Positions 1-12,121 of a stretch of 64,000 bases of DNA are shown piece by piece. A program made the translations under genes and the position numbers. Origin of the DNA: Paragordius varius (taxonomy: Eukaryota > Nematomorpha); assembly GCA_964247055.1 (NCBI GenBank), contig OZ176052.1, positions 1,736,001-1,800,000 on the forward strand, given 5' to 3'. The notes below the pieces were generated by a model. That model had not been told where the DNA came from. It did no database searches and saw only the letters and a program-made list of their open reading frames with translations. Numbering within the stretch: position 1 is the stretch's first letter; each line of letters opens with the position of its first letter.

Positions 1-1748
1 TGGAACAAATAAACTTATTTTTTATAAAAAAACGGTAAAAACGTAGTTAATTTTTACTCAACACACATAAAAATTCGAGTGTATTACCAAAACCTGTAAA
101 GCTACGAAAAAAAAATGCTAAAATTATTAATTCATTTAATAAAAAATAAATATTAACTCACCTTTAGTGTGCCCAATATAAAGACAAATGTGATACAATA
201 ATTGATTGATTGACCAATAATAATCTGGCCTTAAGAATAATGGATTTTCAGGGATTGAAATAGCTGCCCCGTTCCAACACACCATGGGTTTATCATTTGA
301 CAAACAACTATAATATTTATAAATAAACGAGGAAGTATATTTATTCTTATTAAAATTTCTCTTTAATTATAGATCTAGTTTAATATAATTTGCTTCAGGA
401 CAAAACCTAAATATATAAAGACAAAAAATTTTTTCTAAAAGACAATGATACTTCTTACATCTTGTTGATTGATTCAGAAAAAACTCATTGTTTAAATGGC
501 CAAGTGTGAAATAGAGTTATATAACACTAACACAATCTATTTTATAATTTACGATTGTGAAATAGTTAATATACAAAAATTTAAGGTTTAAAAGTATGGT
601 TGTCTTTTAAATAAAAATATTTGTCTTTATATTTTTACGCTTTGTCCGTATAATTTCAATTTTTATTGTATAAAGAACAAGTTATTTAGCCCTTATTTTT
701 GTTTTAAAGAAATCGTTATTTCTATCAAATATATCGGTAAAAACTTAATTAAAAACAACTCCAATTCAAAAAAACTTTAAAATGTAAGGAAAAAAAACAA
801 AGTACAAAAAAGTGTTGTTTAAAAACCTTTTAGTGTCACCATCATCTTTATTGTTCCGACACTTATATTGAACAGAATAAGCTTGATCACTTGAGGGAAT
901 ATTGGTGGAATATCCTTTATTTTGGCCATTCATAATAATATAATAATTGGGTAAATTATAAAGATTTGTCAGGGCTGGGCAAACGTCTTTCCTAACAAAA
1001 CATATATAATACTTTTTAAATATTTGGAAAAAAAATGAAATATAAAAATATTACACGAATATTTAATTCCAAAATGAAACTAAATTATATAAGTTAGATT
1101 ATACTTTATGGAAGGGAATTAAAATATTCATTAATCAAAGGAAATCAACATAGGTAGTAGACAGTTGAGTTTAAATAAATTTTAAGAGTACAATTTTGTG
1201 TTCAGGTATTATTGATTAGAATTTATATAAATCTATATATTTTATTTTATGTGAGGAATGATGATTTTTACCATAGAGTTTCCATTAAAACATTTGACGT
1301 ATAGATATAATTATTTTTCGTAGCCATTAAAACCGTAAGTATACCATTAAAAGCTTCAAAAACGCAGCAGAGAGCTGAATTTGACCTATAGATATATATA
1401 TATATATATATATATAATGCTTTTTTCAAAAAAAATATCGATAAAAATATGTAAAAAATTAAATTTCTAAAAAAACACTATATTGTTTTAACCTTAATTT
1501 TTACATATATTGGGGTTTGAAAATAATAAAGCAATAGGGATCTAAATTGGTAAGAGGTTAAATTTCATGCATTACAATTATAATCATATGGGTAAAATAG
1601 TAAGATAAAATCATGGATTTAAAAAATATGGTTTGCTATTTAGCTTTTACTTATATTTTTTCCTTATAACTTTAATCTTTATTTTTATTTTAAGTAAAAA
1701 CAATTCTTACAAGAAAAATATTGAAAGATCAAACAAAACAAAAAAAAC
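1..1748. other. AT-rich stretch without a recognisable gene
   Basis: No convincing exon is seen on either strand. It continues the left arm of the inverted duplication past the last recognisable exon of the left gene copy. The part next to 1749 still resembles, in reverse complement, the last ~90 bases of the window, but its reading frames are closed. A (TA)n tract lies near 1391-1416. Confidence 0.5.
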
Positions 1749-4332
1749 GACAAACTTGGTATTATAAAATTTACAATCATCCGATACGTAAAGAATGAGT
1801 TTATCAATATTTGCCATTATTTCTAGGTGTGAATATAAATTTTTATCATTAATTTGATCAGGGGTGATGGTTTTACTAGAAAAAGAATTAATTTCCGATT
1901 GATGATATTGAATGTAAGTTTGAAACATTTGAAAGATATTAATTCTAATGCGTTTTGTAAGCTGAGTTTCGTGGGTTACCGTTTCGTACGTTTGCAATAA
2001 CAGCTAAAAATTTTAAAATAATTACCGTTTAGAGTTCAAATTTACCCTCGAATTCATATTCACCCTAAAATAAATTATGTGTTTTTTAAGATTAAAAATT
2101 GCATATATTTTTTATATTTTTAAAAAATAAATTTAAGTTAAAAATTAATTTAATACTGAAAAAATAATAAACTATGCCATAAGAATATATTTCTTATTAA
2201 TGAGCCCAATAATTTATTTTTAGGGTGAATTTAAATTGTTCAAGGGTGAATTTGATTTGCAAATGGTATATTAAAAATATTGTGTTTTCAATAATAATAA
2301 AAAATTAAGTTTTGATTTCCTACCTTATAAATTTTGATAAATTGGCCAGGATGTGTAAAATGGTGAGGGTAAAGCGTGACTATATTATGGATCAGCTAAC
2401 ATAACAAATAATTAAAATGAAATATTTTATTCGAAAATATTAATAAATACAATAAAATATCTAAGGTATCCTGCATTTATATATAAATTATATTCATATA
2501 TATAGAAAGCGCAAAATAAGCCCTATATAATAGATATATATATATATATATATATAAATCGAAAATATATTCCAATGAATACTTAAATATCCTATTATAT
2601 TTCCATTTTTAGATATTGCAATTTTATTTTGATTCCCATATCAATTACACTATTATTCACCAAATATTTATTATTATTATTATTATTAAAAGCCTCTAAA
2701 ATTGGAAAAATCAAATTGGAGAGCTTTGTAATGACAATCTCTTATGCTAAGCTTTCGTGGAAAAACAGCACTTTTAAACAAAACATCTTATGAAAATAAC
2801 ATTATTTCCAATATTTAATAACTCAAATTCTTAAATATTATCAAAAGCGATAGAAAAAAATTTTAAATCATCATTTTTTCAATCAAAATTTGTTACAATA
2901 AAAAAATAAAATAATATGTTATGTTTTAATGACAAAAAATTGATTATAATCATAGTTTTATGGAAATAATAATATAATTTATGTTTTGTTTAACACTACC
3001 CTTATTTAAAAGCAATGGGTGCTTATAATTAATAAAAAAACCTGTATTATTCGAAATTTATCGGTTATTTCTTCAACTAAACCATGCGTTAGAGCAAATG
3101 ACACACTCATCAAAATGTTGTTGGTGAAATCGGGAGGATAGTTTGAATCAGCTTTATTTTTTACGCCATCTATTTTTTGGTGGACAAAAAACTTTTTTTC
3201 GCTCTCCGTTTCGCCCTCTTTTACTAAAATCTAGAAAATAATATATTTTTGTTTATAATTTGTCTTTTATCAGAAAAAAACTGATTAAAAAAATTAAAAA
3301 TTTACAAATTGTAATAATTACTTCAAAACCAGTCAAAGTTATAGCCAAGGGAATATCCCTACTCTTGACCATCAAATCCAAAATTTCAATATACTTTAAT
3401 CTAGTTATATAAAAAAAATATCGTGATTGAATTGAACTGACATACTTTAAAAGTTTTTGAGATAAATCCTGCCTTTCGTGAATTATAAATAAGTTTTGAA
3501 AGCAAAAACTTTTAATATCTGATTGTATGTATAAAAAATTTTCTCAACCAATCCTATTTAATTTCCAGGCTAGATTTACAGTTAATGTATACATTATTTT
3601 TATCGGCTATATTATCAAAACATACTGATAATTATCTAAACTTAATTTTAGTTCAACACAAAATTAACTTTATTTGATCAAATCTAATTCGTATAACTAG
3701 CCAAAATAAAGTATATTACGAGATATTTAATAGTATTGAAAAAAAGGAATTATTCATTGTCCAAATTCAGAAAAATATTAATGAATTAAAAAGTCATTCA
3801 TTTATTGTTGGAGAAAGAGTTTTAGTGAGTGTATTCAGGCATATAAAATATTATTTTTGCTTAAATCATCACCAAATTTTTCTTCTAATAGGAATCTATA
3901 ATAAAAAATGTGAAAGACTGTAAAAAAAGTATACCTGATAAAATCGTAATTTCCAATTTGTGGACGACTTGTTTGAAAATCTATCGATTTTAAATAACAT
4001 AATAATAATTGAGCTAAAAATGTTAATTAACAAAAAATATAGCTTTAAATAACCATATTAATAAGATCCAAGTTAAACATTTGTTAAAAGTTTATATAAA
4101 TCTATTCAGAACCCAGAAATTTTGACAATAACTATACCAGAGGAAAATTATTAAGCCATCATAATTTAATTTTTCATAATAAAATTTATAAATGTATATT
4201 AACAATAAATTTATTTAAGGAAATTAAAAATAATCACTAATAGCTCTCTCTATCTTTTAAAAAGATAAAACTTAATGAAATTTTAACCGTTTCCTTAATA
4301 ATTATATAAATAAAAAATAAATATATTTTTAT

Positions 4333-4363
<31 letters not shown>

Positions 4364-4376
4364 TATCAAAAAAAAG

Positions 4377-4419
<43 letters not shown>

Positions 4420-4536
4420 AGGTTAATGATCGGAAGGTATAATAAAATATTTTATCAATAAAAATCAACGAATCCCACTATGTGTGACAATTTTTTATCT
4501 CTTTAAAAATATAATATATAATACCCAAACATTAAT

Positions 4537-4581
<45 letters not shown>

Positions 4582-5136
4582 ATTTTGTATAAAAAAATTT
4601 GATTTTTTCAATATGGAATATAAAAAATATAATTGGGATATATGTAAATTGATATGTATTAACCTACGTTTCCAATTGTAATTAATTTACCTAATTTTCG
4701 CATATAAAAAAATATTGTGATTTAAATACACTTTCGTTCAATATCCTTTTTTTTGATTTTATTTTAAATATCTTATTGTTCCGATTCCGTTAAATGAGGT
4801 AATTTTATCGATTAATATTTTTTTAAAAAATAACATTTTGTTTAAAAAACCTTTTTATATTAATTCAGGCGTTGAATTTGAGTCAATTTTTTGTTATAAT
4901 TATTGAATTGAGTTTATTTATACATAAAAATCAAATCATACAAATTAGTCAGCAATTATATAGAATTATCGATTATATTTGTAAAGTGATATATGAAATT
5001 TACATTACTTTAAAGTTGATAAAGTTTATCAATTATTTATATTATATATAAAATAATTATTACTTTCAATTGCTTTAAAGATATCATTTTCTGACCCAGG
5101 CAAAAATTCTAAAACTTTTTCAAAAATATCATCCAT
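1749..5136 (-). CDS. Unrecognised protein, left copy of inverted gene pair (3' end not resolved)
   Basis: Predicted exons on the minus strand are 5136-5064, 3980-3935, 3400-3322, 3230-3042, 2395-2324 and 2003-1749. Every junction has GT and AG borders and the phases agree from exon to exon, giving about 238 residues beginning MDDIFEKVLEFLPGS. I do not recognise the family. The product looks soluble and helix-rich, without signal peptide or membrane segment. Recognisable stretches are FQTSRPQIGNYDFIR, LKYIEILDLMVK and LTHGLVEEITDKFRIIQ. The copy at 60630 has the same exon-intron structure. The last exon may end at a GTTTTT donor at 1748; further exons would lie outside the window. All six exons are open, so it could be functional, but in the intron after exon 1 the sequence has been disturbed by (TA)n expansion. 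It could be the N-terminal part of a larger HEAT-like protein; that is a guess. Confidence 0.6.
2023..2270 (+). mobile_element. Foldback MITE, family 1, left-arm copy
   Basis: It begins TACCGTTTAGAGTTC and ends with the inverted form GCAAATGGTATA. Subterminal inverted motifs include TTCACCCTAAAATAAATTA and its complement. It occupies the intron between the fifth and sixth exons of the left gene copy, exactly as the copy at 63341-63590 does in the right arm, so it was present before the arms duplicated. Confidence 0.8.
4338..4578. repeat. Cluster of (TA)n microsatellites
   Basis: Three long TA runs lie at about 4335-4365, 4379-4420 and 4542-4578 inside the first intron of the left gene copy. 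The right copy has no comparable expansion at the matching place, so these grew after the duplication. Confidence 0.85.
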
Positions 5137-5186
5137 TCTCCAGTTGTTTCAATGTATAGGTGGATAAACTTATTGTTTTTATTAAA

Positions 5187-6177
5187 TAGGAGCATCTATC
5201 ATCAAAGAAACGCTTGACTAAAATTTTTGCCTTTTAACAGGCAATACGAAAAATCTTTCTCGAATTTTTACAGTCTCATACCTTGGGCAAAAAAATACAA
5301 TCAAAAAAATATTTTTGTGGACTTTGATTTTTTTTTGAAAAAAATGGCATTTTACGGGGGTAGCGGGTAAAAAAAGGGCATAAATTAAAAAAGTGAGTCG
5401 ACTATGTTCAGCGCGATTAAAAATAAGTAAACAAAAATCATATTTGAAATTTAATGGTCCAACACGTTCTCCAAAAAATTGACTTAACCCATTTTTCACA
5501 CGGGGTGGGCCCAAACTGGGGACCTAATTCCAAAAAAGGCCAAGCTATTGTCGGGACATTCATTAATGATTAAATTTTTTAGATGTTTGGATTTGATTGG
5601 GTTCACCGGTTTTCCGGAAACAGATTACAAAGTTATATGAAAAATCAGTTTTTAGCGGGTAGCTCCTTACCCAGCAGCTATCATCAAATAAACGGTAGAC
5701 TAAAATTTTTGCCTTTTAACAGGGAATACGTGGAATCTATATAGAATTTTTACGGTCTCATACCTAGGGCGAAAAATCGATTTAAAAAATTATTTTTGTG
5801 GACTTTGTTTTTTGAAAAAGGTGGCATTTTACGGGGGGAGCGGGTAAAAAGAGGGCCTAAATCAAAAAAGTGGCTCGGCTATGTTCGGCGCAATCGAAAA
5901 TAAGTAAACAATAATCATATTTAAAATTGAATGGTCCAACACGTTCTCCGGAAAATTGTCTCAAAGACACGATTTTTGTGGACTTCTCTTTTTTAAAAAA
6001 AACCGTTTTTCATACGGGGTGGGCCCGAACTGGGGGCCTATTTCAAAAAAAGGGCGAAGCTATTGTCGGGACATTTATTAATGATTATATTTTTTCGATA
6101 TTTGGATTTGATTGGGTCTACCGGTTTTCCTGTACCAGATCACAAAGCCAGCATTTTCCATTTTTATAAATATATAG
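5187..6177 (+). mobile_element. Interspersed repeat with two ~500-bp internal units (copy 1)
   Basis: Two related units follow each other; the motifs ATTTTTGCCTTTTAACAGG and GGGGTGGGCCC occur in both, spaced 483 and 516 bases. The insertion interrupts the left arm of the inverted duplication: ATTAAA at 5181-5186 is repeated at 6178-6183, while the right arm has a single ATCAAA at the same place. This gives a ~6-bp target duplication and an empty site. Related copies are at 23219-24602 (minus) and about 27350-28450 (plus). The class is uncertain; tandem internal units next to TA tracts recall non-autonomous Helitron/Helentron elements, but the target duplication argues against that. Confidence 0.75.
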
Positions 6178-6330
6178 ATTAAAAGTTCAAAAAAACATGA
6201 ATATATGGGCTTTGTTTGGTTTTAATTAAGGTCTGATATTAAACTTGAAAGATTAAAAATATTTAAAAGGTAATAAATCATTATTAAACACTATTTTAAG
6301 GTCTTTATAGTGTTTTATTATATAAATCTT

Positions 6331-9300
6331 GGGTATTTACCAAAAAATAAAGAGGGCCCAATTAAATATTTTTCTGCACAAACATTTGTCACATATACAG
6401 ATTTTTGTTCCCATATAACTGCATCAAAACTAAATCAATAATTGAGAACAAAAGCTCTTTTAGGAGGCATATGAATATAGTCGATATAATAACATACAAA
6501 AAAATTATCCTGATGAAATTTAAACACTGCGACCGAAATCAGGTCTTTCAAAATATCCTGGAAATTTATATATTATGATGGCAAAATCTAAGATTATTAT
6601 GGCGCTTTTAGTATTGAGACCCTTAGTAATAGGAAAGTTATTATTACTTTTCAAATACATGCGCCACATCAGATGACAAATTTTGCATACATTTTTTTAC
6701 AAATATTTTTCAAAGCTGAATCTAAAAATTACTAAATTATATCATATGCTACATATAAGAAAAACAATATTATAAAATCAATTTTTAGAAGTGGGCTCCA
6801 AAAGTTCTATTTTTTTGGTTCTTTTAAAATGTAGTTTTACAATAAACTCATAAATGCTGGGATTGCCTGATTTATGCTAAATTTTGATGTCAACCAAAAA
6901 TATAGAAAAAAAAATTTTAAAAATTAATTTTTATCAAATTTTGTTGAAGCGTTACATTATACTATTTTAAGGCATTAAGGAAACGGTAAAAAACGGTTTA
7001 AGATATTCACTTTTAATATATAATTGGATGATGTCGAACATTTATATCGCTTCAGTTTGATTTAATTTTTTTTTATTTGTAGATTATATATTTTAGTGAT
7101 ATTTTTTGGAATAAACTATTAAGCTTTCACCAAAAAAAAATTCGCGATTGTCTTTTTCTGATATGGACCTCTTACCACATAAGTCAAATATAACTTTATT
7201 ACTCACAAGGGCTAAAGCCATGTCGCCTTGATAATGATCCATTTTTCTATCAGAGTATATTTCGTCAGGATATTGTGGACTATGTATATATATACAGATA
7301 GATAAATCTATCAGTATTGTCACATAGTCCTTTTGGTTTTGGGCCTTATTAGAAATAAAATTAAAATTTTTGTAGTACCTGTTTCAGAAAATAGAAAAAT
7401 TTGTTCTATTGCTAAAAAAATTTTTTTGGTGAAAGATAAATTGCTCTTAAACAAATTTCTGAATATATATCCAAATTTATCCATATATTGTCGTAAATCT
7501 TTTAGTCTTATATGGCATCATAAAACGCTTTTCGAATACGGCAAACCGAATTTTGGCATAAGGCCCGCGAACCAAGTGTGTTGGGCACCCTGTTCTGGAA
7601 GTTTTTTATATCACTAAGATTTAGGTTCCATTCCAATTTTTAACTTTTTAAGTAACAAAATTGATTTAAATTTAATGTTTTTATGTTGAAAACATTATAA
7701 TTTTTTTAACATGTTTAACAGTGGGAAATCGACTTTACTCATTTAGAAAAGTATAATATAGTCATAAAACTACAGCGTCTTTGAACAAAATATCCTTAAT
7801 ATATATATATATATAAATATGCATCACGATTATCAATTATTGGTTTTGGCCCTTCGAGGGATTTAAGAAAGCTATTTACAGTTTTTGGTAAGTGCTGCGT
7901 ATCAAAAATGTGGAACGTTTTTCAACTAAAGTTATTTTGGTAAAAGCTTATTGTTCCCTTCCGAAAAATATTATTAAATATAACTTCTATAAAAAAACAA
8001 TATTTTTACAAAATTTTAATTGTTACAAGTGGGTTTCTAATGTGTAGTTCTCATAAAGCAAACGCAAAAATGCCGAGATTGGGACAAAAGGTTTAATATA
8101 TGCTAAATTTGTAACAAAAAATATTTTTGAAAAAAATGCATACTTTGCAGCTCAAAAATTTATTTTTTTACAAAATTTTGACAAAGTGTTATGGTATTTT
8201 GAGGCATGGTGGTAACGGTAAAGAATATTTAATATAATAAAAGCCCTTTTTATATATAATTCAAAGATGCAGAATATTTTTATCACCCATTTTGATATAA
8301 ACTGCTTTTTAATATGGGTAAGTCTTGCAAAACATTTTGTATATAACATAAGGATTACTGCGACGCATGAATATAATCAAAATGAGATGAAAGAATGTTC
8401 TGATCATATAGTTATATAGAAAAAGTTTTTTTATAATATCTTCAAGCGCATTTATATAGCTTCCTACATGCATCAAAGAAGTGATAAGTACTCCTCAACA
8501 AATTTTCCATAAATTAAATTAAAGGCATGCATTTTCGAAAAAAACATTTCATATTTTCATGTCAAAATTGAGTATATTTGAAACTTTTATCCAATTTCGG
8601 CATTGTGTATATTTTAAGAGAACTAACTCATTTTAGAAGGGCGAAAAAATTTTGAACTTTGAAGCCCACATCTAAAAAATAATTTAAATTGTTTTGCTTT
8701 ATTTAGTGATTATTTTTGTGATAAGGCATTTAGCTTTCACCGAAAATTCCATTTAAGAATGCGCAAATTTTGCCTCTTTCTGATATGGAGCAGTTACAAC
8801 ATGAGTGTGAATGACTTTCTTAAATAACTGATAAGGACCCAAAAGTAAAAGCGCCATGACAATCATACATTTTCCTATTAGAATATATAAATTTTATCAA
8901 AATAATTTATATACCCCCGATTTTGGGTGCAGTGAAATATATCTTTAAAAAAATTAAAAACTTACATTTTTTTCAAATAAAACTTTATAATCATTTGATA
9001 TAGTTTTGCACGCCAGAGCGGTTAAATTCGATTATTTCAATATAATATGACATTGTTCAAATTTATTATCATCTTTGGCGCATGGTTGAAAAAAATTTAA
9101 ATATAATAAATCCTCATCGTAAACGTTTTTGCCTCCATTTTATTAAATTCTTTAGATTGTTAATACAACAGGCAAATGAATGTATATTATGGATATATAA
9201 TAAAATAATGAACTTTATAAATTTTTTGGATTACATCTAACAAACTTTTTTATCGATTTTAAATCAACTGTTTGTTTCAATCGTATTTGGAGCTATTCTT

Positions 9301-9485
9301 TGATTCACCGATATAGCACACATGATTGTTATTATATAATCTTAATATTTTAAATCGTCTTTTACATTTAACACCCGTCATTTGATAAACGATTAAAAAA
9401 ATGCTTCTCCGGCCTTAAGATTAAATTAATTTATAATACATAATTTATTATCTCTTTTCCAACTTTTTAGATTTATCGTTTTGTA
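6331..9485. repeat. Repeat mosaic upstream of the LRR gene (family D), no gene seen
   Basis: From about 6480 to 8960 the sequence is built from diverged copies of one element in both orientations. The motif CAAAAGCGCCATGATAATCAT and its complement recur near 6575 (minus), 7210 (plus) and 8855 (plus), together with a motif of the type AGCCCAC followed by AAATTGTTTTGCTTT. The stretch 8560-8960 is collinear with 35030-35400. The short open frames here lie in repeats and show no coding features. From 8960 to 9485 I see only AT-rich sequence, which should hold the promoter of the LRR gene. Confidence 0.6.
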
Positions 9486-11950
9486 ATGAGTCCCACATTA
9501 TCAATTATTACTAGTCTTTTATTGATTGTTCCCTTGTGCATGGCAGCAGATAGGGAATATTGTCCGCATAATGCAATACCCAGCATATGTAAATGTTTCC
9601 CAGACAACAATTCCACCAAAGTCATTTGTTACAATCAAAAGCATTTGGATTTACGGGCTGAATTACGCCTCTATGAGCCATTCAATATTACATATTTATT
9701 TTTGAAACTCAACCATATACCCAAAGTGGAACGGGGTTTACTCAAGAATCTACGAGTGAAAAAACTAATTTTAACCAAAAATCACATTGAGGAATTCGAT
9801 GATGACGCTTTTGAAGGTTTGGAAGACAGTTTGGAAAGCCTTAAAATTTCTGAAGATTTGACAGAAGTCGATAATAAAACTTTAGCTACAATACCTGTAA
9901 AAGCCATATCTAAATTACGAAATCTACATGATTTCCTTATACTGAGTGCCAATATAGAGGATATTCCAGACTTGGCGTTATCACATTTACCAAAGTTAAG
10001 TGAGCTATATTTCGTTACTTTCAATCTTAAAACTATACACCCACAAGCCTTCATTGGTTTAACGGGCCTTAAAAGACTATACATAGCCTCCATGAATTTG
10101 ACCAACCTGCCAAATGATATATTTGCACCACTGATCAGTTTAGAAAATTTGTATTTGTCACTCAAGGGCCTAAAAACGTACAATCAAAATGCTTTCACTT
10201 CCCTACAACGCTTGAAATACTTGAATTTGGATCAAAGTGGAATCGAAAATTTGGATAGGAATATATTCGTGAATTTGCGTAATATGAGCACTTTATCAGC
10301 CAGTAATAATAAATTGTTTGAAATCAATAATGTATTCAACCATCTACCACAACTCAGGCATTTATTCCTCTCTGATAACCGTATTATTCGGGTTCGGGAT
10401 AATGCATTCCAAAATTTACCTGCTCTTGAATACCTCGATTTAAGTAACAACAAAATTAAAGCGATCGAGGACAAAGCTTTTTACGGGACGCGGAATATAA
10501 AGTATATTTTTGCGAAAATTATCATTTTTAAAATATTTTTTTAGTTTTTTCGGAAGTTTCAATCAAAAATAAAGACTTATATATGCATTGTGCATGAAAT
10601 AATTAGCAATTTTAATTTTATACAGAATATTGAATATGAGATCCAATCATTTAGTTGAGTTACCCAGACACTTTATCAGAACTTTAAAGAATTTGACTCG
10701 CCTCTATTTAACCAAAAATTTCTTGTATCGCCTCGATAACTACATGTTTGAAGAGAATGACAAACTCTTAACGTTAGATTTATCCAATAATATTATTGAT
10801 GCCATCCTACCAAACACGTTTGATTCCTTGTCTGGGTTGGAGAAATTAGAACTTTCCGATAATTACATTTCAGAAATCCCACCGATGGCATTTGCATCTC
10901 TGCAAAATCTAAAGGAGCTCAATATAAGTCGGAATAACCTTTCAAGCTTTGATACTAATCTTGTGGCTCATACAGATGATACCTTAAAGTTCATTGGATT
11001 ATCAGGTAAAATATATAATTTATCTTAGAAATTATCATGCCAAAATTATTTTTTCATCAAGTATTGTTAAAAACCATAATTAAATGTCAAACGAACACCA
11101 TATCTTTTTAACTTTTAGATTTTGTTGCTTAGAAAGGAGCATTTTTTTCTCTTATTAACCAAAAATTTTATAAACAACTTTTTATTACACAAGTTGTGGC
11201 GTACCTCTAAATGTCTATTATATACCAAATCAACTCTCAATAAAATTTGTTTTAATTTTGGTTGAAATGCTTTTTACAAAGAATGCATATATATATCACT
11301 ATTCAGGTAACCCATGGGTGTGTGATTGTAATATGGTAAAACTACGTACATGGTATGAGCTATGGTCCTTTGAGCTAACTCACAATGAACGTTATCGTCA
11401 AGAAGAGAATATGAAAGAGGCCCGTTGCGTTTTACCCAAAACTATGGCGGGAATTCCCATTTTAGAAGCACCTTTAGATGACATTGATTGCACTAATTTC
11501 ACATCCCTCCATATTATTTCAGGCGGTCAAAGACTTACAATGGCTCAAGCTCTGGAACTTAGAAAACAGAGGCGTCAACGTGGGCGAAGCTTTAAATTGT
11601 CAAGTGATGAGAACTCTATAACTAATAGCAACAATTGTTTATCATCATACAAATTATCCGTCATAGCTATAATTTTATCGGTTTTAACCCTGGCCATATT
11701 AGTCACGAATAGCTGCCTAAGGAGTGGTACGGCCAAGGGGCCAATATCTTCTTTCCTATTATCACATGGCCATAAAAAAGGTTTTAGCAGCTCCCCATCG
11801 TCTTTTCCTTCGCTAAAATTTGCCTTCGGTCAACAGCCAATAAATAATTTCCGCGCAAACGGACACACTGATACAAACGCAACTAATCAAATTCAAACGC
11901 ATGATACAGCATCAATCACAAAAAATGAATATATTTCATCGCATGAATAA
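9486..11950 (+). CDS. Leucine-rich-repeat type I membrane protein
   Basis: Exons 9486-10501, 10626-11005 and 11307-11950 splice in frame (phases 2 and 1) to a 679-residue protein. Residues 1-20 form a signal peptide ending LCMAA, followed by a cysteine-rich N-terminal cap. About 17 leucine-rich repeats follow, with clear LxxLxLxxN units such as LEYLDLSNNKIKAIEDKAF. The third exon opens with a typical LRRCT cap (NPWVCDCNMVKLRTW with later cysteines). Near the C-terminus a membrane helix (LSVIAIILSVLTLAILV) precedes a short cytoplasmic tail of low complexity. The architecture suggests an extracellular adhesion or recognition receptor of the chaoptin/connectin/LRRC15 type; I cannot assign an orthologue. 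No intracellular signalling domain such as TIR is present. The gene converges with the Sans-like gene; only 171 bases separate the stop codons. Confidence 0.9.
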
Positions 11951-12040
11951 CAAAAAATAATCAGGATAAATCACATTTCCATAAAACGGACAGGGAGAAC
12001 TAAAATTAAATATATTAGCATTTAATTAAATATATAATTA

Positions 12041-12046
12041 TTTATT
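12041..12046 (-). terminator. Polyadenylation signal of the Sans-like gene
   Basis: AATAAA on the minus strand, 76 bases downstream of the stop codon at 12122 and inside the short convergent gap with the LRR gene. Confidence 0.5.
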
Positions 12047-12121
12047 CATTCTTATAAATATATATATATATTGTATAAATATAGAGGTATACAATGAAAA
12101 ATTTGTATAGAGGTACATGAT

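Larger units (their letters stand above)
1..6330 (+). repeat. Left arm of a large inverted duplication
   Basis: Read in reverse complement, this segment matches 60430-64000 in the same order: promoter-side sequence, six exons, the introns between them and a MITE. Anchor points are 5136 with 60630 (start codon), 3230 with 62393 and 2003 with 63606. Exon 4 of the two copies (189 bases) differs at about 12 positions by eye, roughly 94% identity; introns differ more and carry different AT-tract lengths. Similarity resumes at 6178-6330 after a one-kilobase insertion absent from the right arm. The arm runs off the window on the left. Confidence 0.9.

Noticed and set aside
9007-9035. tRNA-like string GCCAGAGCGGTTAAATTCGA
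   Set aside because: It resembles the D-arm of tRNA-Leu, but no acceptor stem, anticodon arm or T-loop motif follows.
9782-10474. Minus-strand open frames of 133 and 80 codons
   Set aside because: They lie opposite the LRR exon and show no independent coding signal.
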